From contig CAYOXD010000008.1 of NCBI GenBank assembly GCA_964407825.1, positions 1 through 51,929 of the forward strand: a DNA stretch of 51,929 nucleotides. Reading direction: 5' to 3'. The notes under the pieces were generated by a model. That model saw only the letters and a list, made by a program, of their open reading frames with translations, did not search any database and was not told the DNA's origin. A program made the position numbers and the translations under genes. Origin of the DNA: CAYOXD01 sp964407825. GTDB taxonomy: Bacteria; Desulfobacterota; Desulfobacteria; Desulfobacterales; JAFDDL01. Of the stretch, positions 49,965 to 51,929 are shown piece by piece. Within the stretch, counting starts at the first letter, position 1. Every line of letters starts with the position of its first letter.

Positions 49965-50128
49965 CATTGCCTTGGAAGATGCCCAATGAACCGGCATCCA
50001 TGATCTATGGCGGCCGTGTCCCCCTGTGTCAGTGATACATATTTTTCTTGACAGAAGGGAGGTTCTACAGGATTTTGAAGCGTAGTTGCCCTTTGCTGCA
50101 AGCCATGTGAAAATCAGGAGGCAGCGCC

Positions 50129-50959
50129 ATGACCACCCCCTTCGGTTCACTCGACCAAGTGCAGGCCACCACCCTCGATCTGGCAGTTCGGTTCGGCCCC
50201 AAGCTGCTGGTTGCAATCGTCATCCTGGCCATCGGCTACGTCGCGGGTCGCTGGGTCGGCCAGATTTCGGATCGCCTGTTCGAGCGCCTGAAACTGGATA
50301 TCACCATCCGCATCCTGCTGGTGCGCGTGGTGAAGCTGCTGGTATTTACGCTGTTTCTCATCATGGCGCTGCAGAATCTCGGTGTGGAGCTGCTGCCCCT
50401 GATCGCCGGCCTGGGCGTGGCGGGCGCCGGTGCCGCCCTGGCCATGCAGGGCGTCTTGGGTAACGTGGTGGCTGGCCTGACCATCATCTTCACGCGGCCG
50501 TTCAAGGTCGGGGAATACATCTCCATCATCGGCGAGGAGGGGGACGTGGAGGCGATCACCCTGTTCAGCACCACCCTGAATCATCCCGATCGTTCCGCCG
50601 TTGTCATTCCGAACCGCAAGATCGTCGGCGAGATCCTGCACAACTATGGCAGGATCCGTCAGATGGCGCTGTCGGTCGCCGTCGCCTACCACACGGATCT
50701 GAGCCAGGCCCTCGATGCGGTCCATGAAGTCCTTTCGGCCAACCCCCGGGTGCTCCGGGACCCGGAGCCTCTGGTCCAGGTATCCACCCTTTCGGATTCA
50801 TCCGTCAAGATCGCCCTAAAGCCTTGGGTTTCGGTGCCGGACTACTATGCCGCCATTGGCGAGATCAACAAGGCACTGCTGGAGACCTTCCGTACCCGCG
50901 GCATCGACATCCCCTTTCCACAACGGGAAGTGCGCCTGCTGGGGAAGGAGGATGACTGA
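50129..50959 (+). CDS. Small-conductance mechanosensitive channel (MscS family)
   Basis: MscS opens under membrane tension and releases solutes on hypo-osmotic shock. The 276-residue protein has three membrane helices: TM1 about 24-43, TM2 about 62-84 and the pore-lining TM3 (GLGVAGAGAALAMQGVLGNVVAGL, about 94-117) with its Gly/Ala packing. The beta domain (FTRPFKVGEYI, IPNRKIVGE) and alpha/beta C-terminal domain follow. GGAGG precedes the ATG. A TTGACA box lies at 50048-50053 but its -10 (GATTTT) is weak. Confidence 0.93.
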   Translation: MTTPFGSLDQVQATTLDLAVRFGPKLLVAIVILAIGYVAGRWVGQISDRLFERLKLDITIRILLVRVVKLLVFTLFLIMALQNLGVELLPLIAGLGVAGAGAALAMQGVLGNVVAGLTIIFTRPFKVGEYISIIGEEGDVEAITLFSTTLNHPDRSAVVIPNRKIVGEILHNYGRIRQMALSVAVAYHTDLSQALDAVHEVLSANPRVLRDPEPLVQVSTLSDSSVKIALKPWVSVPDYYAAIGEINKALLETFRTRGIDIPFPQREVRLLGKEDD

Positions 50960-51016
50960 CCCGCCGCCATTGTCCCCTGCGATCCTCACCATGGAGAGTG
51001 GTACGTGCAGCTTCTG

Positions 51017-51859
51017 CTAAACAGGGCCCGTATGGATGCTTTCAGCAACCTCGGTAAACTGTTTGGCCGCTGTCTGTTGCGCATTGCGGCAGCGTTCCTC
51101 CGTAAGGCCCGTCAGGTGCCAGGCGGCCGGATCGACGGCAAATAGGCCCTCGCCAAACGTGCCGGCTTCCAGGTCGGCCTGAACCAGCAGGGAGGCCAGG
51201 TGCAGCAGGGCGGTTTCCACTTCGAACTCATTGGCTTTTCCCGGTTCCAGATGAAAGCGGGTGATATGTTGCAGGCGCCGGGGGAGATGCCATTGCCCCA
51301 TGACATATGCGCCCAGCTTCGCATAATCGAACCCCAGCACTTCCCTCTCCAGCAGATACAGGGGACGCTCCACTTTTTTTGATTGCAAAACGAGGCGTTG
51401 GGATTCTTCAGGAACCGTCATATACATGAATAAATGACCGATATCATGCAGCAGACCCGTTACGAAGAGACGGTCACTTTCCATCAATTCGCAGTCCAAA
51501 GCGAGCTGTTTGCTCATCACGGCACAGTAAAAACTTCGCTGCCAGAATTTGTTCATATCCATCACTTCAGTCCGGATCCCCTCAAAGGCCTTAAGGACCG
51601 AAGCGCTGAGGACAATATCATGAATTTGATGAACCCCCAGTAAACTTACGGCGTGACTTACCGTTTCAATTTTCCTGATCCTTCGATTCAGAGGGCTGTT
51701 GACGATCCTTAAAAAGCGGGCTGCCATCCCGGGATCACGTCCGACCAGCAGGGCGACTTCCGCCATGGTATAATCCAGTTCTTCTATCAACTCCTTCAAC
51801 CTGATATAGATATCCGGCAGCGATACCAGCTGTGCTGCTTTGATTATCTTTTGAAACAT
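51017..51859 (-). CDS. HDOD-domain signalling protein
   Basis: A 280-residue stand-alone HDOD protein. The HDOD region spans about 10-210, with SPLNRRIRKIETVSHAVSLLG and the HD-like LLHDIGHLF. There is no receiver or output domain. HDOD proteins are regulators of unknown direct activity. This one resembles in design the HDOD part of the kinase at 14176. GAGAAGAAG lies before the ATG at 51859. Only 57 bp separate it from the convergent mscS gene. The 70 bases after it to the window end show nothing I can support. Confidence 0.88.
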   Translation of the reverse strand: MFQKIIKAAQLVSLPDIYIRLKELIEELDYTMAEVALLVGRDPGMAARFLRIVNSPLNRRIRKIETVSHAVSLLGVHQIHDIVLSASVLKAFEGIRTEVMDMNKFWQRSFYCAVMSKQLALDCELMESDRLFVTGLLHDIGHLFMYMTVPEESQRLVLQSKKVERPLYLLEREVLGFDYAKLGAYVMGQWHLPRRLQHITRFHLEPGKANEFEVETALLHLASLLVQADLEAGTFGEGLFAVDPAAWHLTGLTEERCRNAQQTAAKQFTEVAESIHTGPV

Positions 51860-51929
51860 GACTTCTTCTCCATGCTAACTTGTGTCCATCCAGAAATAGG
51901 CAAATTGGGTCGAGATCAAGGCGCACGAA

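Noticed and set aside
1..51929. CRISPR arrays, tRNA or rRNA genes, integrases, transposases
   Set aside because: None seen by eye on either strand. A short or divergent tRNA could be missed without a covariance search.

Overview
The window looks like a chromosomal stretch of a GC-rich, Gram-negative member of the Desulfobacterota (former Deltaproteobacteria), probably a sulfate-reducer-like Desulfobacterales relative. This placement rests on gene content and protein style and was not tested by a database search. It is a draft assembly: there is one 100-N gap (46919-47018), and that gap is flanked by an exact 55-nt repeat, so it is probably an unmerged contig overlap. I saw no rRNA, tRNA, CRISPR array, insertion sequence or prophage block.

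Layout. (1) 56-12228, + strand: the 3' part of a division and cell wall (dcw) cluster, mraY-murD-ftsW-murG-murC-murB-ftsQ-ftsA-ftsZ, with overlapping or nearly abutting genes, ending in a coupled radical SAM/B12-type gene. (2) 12231-16380, - strand: two linked histidine kinases (an HDOD-GAF-kinase and a REC-PAS-kinase-REC). (3) 16576-19317: an atypical NUDIX protein, a small membrane protein and a CsgG/PEGA envelope protein. (4) 19392-29060: a polyhydroxyalkanoate (PHA) and beta-oxidation block with thiolase, a FadN-type bifunctional enzyme, two class I-like PHA synthases, a 3-ketoacyl-CoA reductase, a phasin-like protein and a tryptophan-rich coiled-coil protein. (5) 29057-36424: mixed housekeeping genes: EI24/CysZ-like, CutA, a bacterial CULT-domain (cereblon-fold) protein, FdhD, MOSC, PgsA, a FlgT-like protein, polyprenyl diphosphate synthase and RimO. 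(6) 36552-42519, - strand: a TonB-dependent receptor, YfiR-like periplasmic protein, CHASE-type hybrid kinase and REC-GGDEF diguanylate cyclase, which reads as an envelope-to-c-di-GMP signalling operon. (7) 42819-46062: a CxxC mini-protein, DNA topoisomerase III and a PilZ protein. (8) 46279-48550: a pyrimidine-dimer glycosylase, an S24 self-cleavage-type repressor, a 31-residue hydrophobic peptide and 3-methyladenine glycosylase, with AT-rich perfect palindromes on both sides of the repressor. (9) 48778-51859: TerB-like, HesB/IscA-like, MscS and HDOD genes, with strongly structured intergenic DNA.

How the parts work together. The dcw genes make lipid-linked peptidoglycan precursors and the FtsZ/FtsA/FtsQ/FtsW divisome. 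Thiolase, reductase and the synthases make a plausible acetyl-CoA to PHA route, and FadN/thiolase also serve fatty-acid breakdown. Region 6 probably converts an envelope signal into c-di-GMP, and the PilZ protein at 45688 is a possible reader. The most promising candidate for an undescribed system is region 8: a LexA/CI-like repressor, its likely operators and a TisB-sized membrane peptide, sitting between two DNA-repair glycosylases and without other phage genes. The CULT-domain protein at 30269 and the long structured element at 49893-49964 are the other stand-outs.
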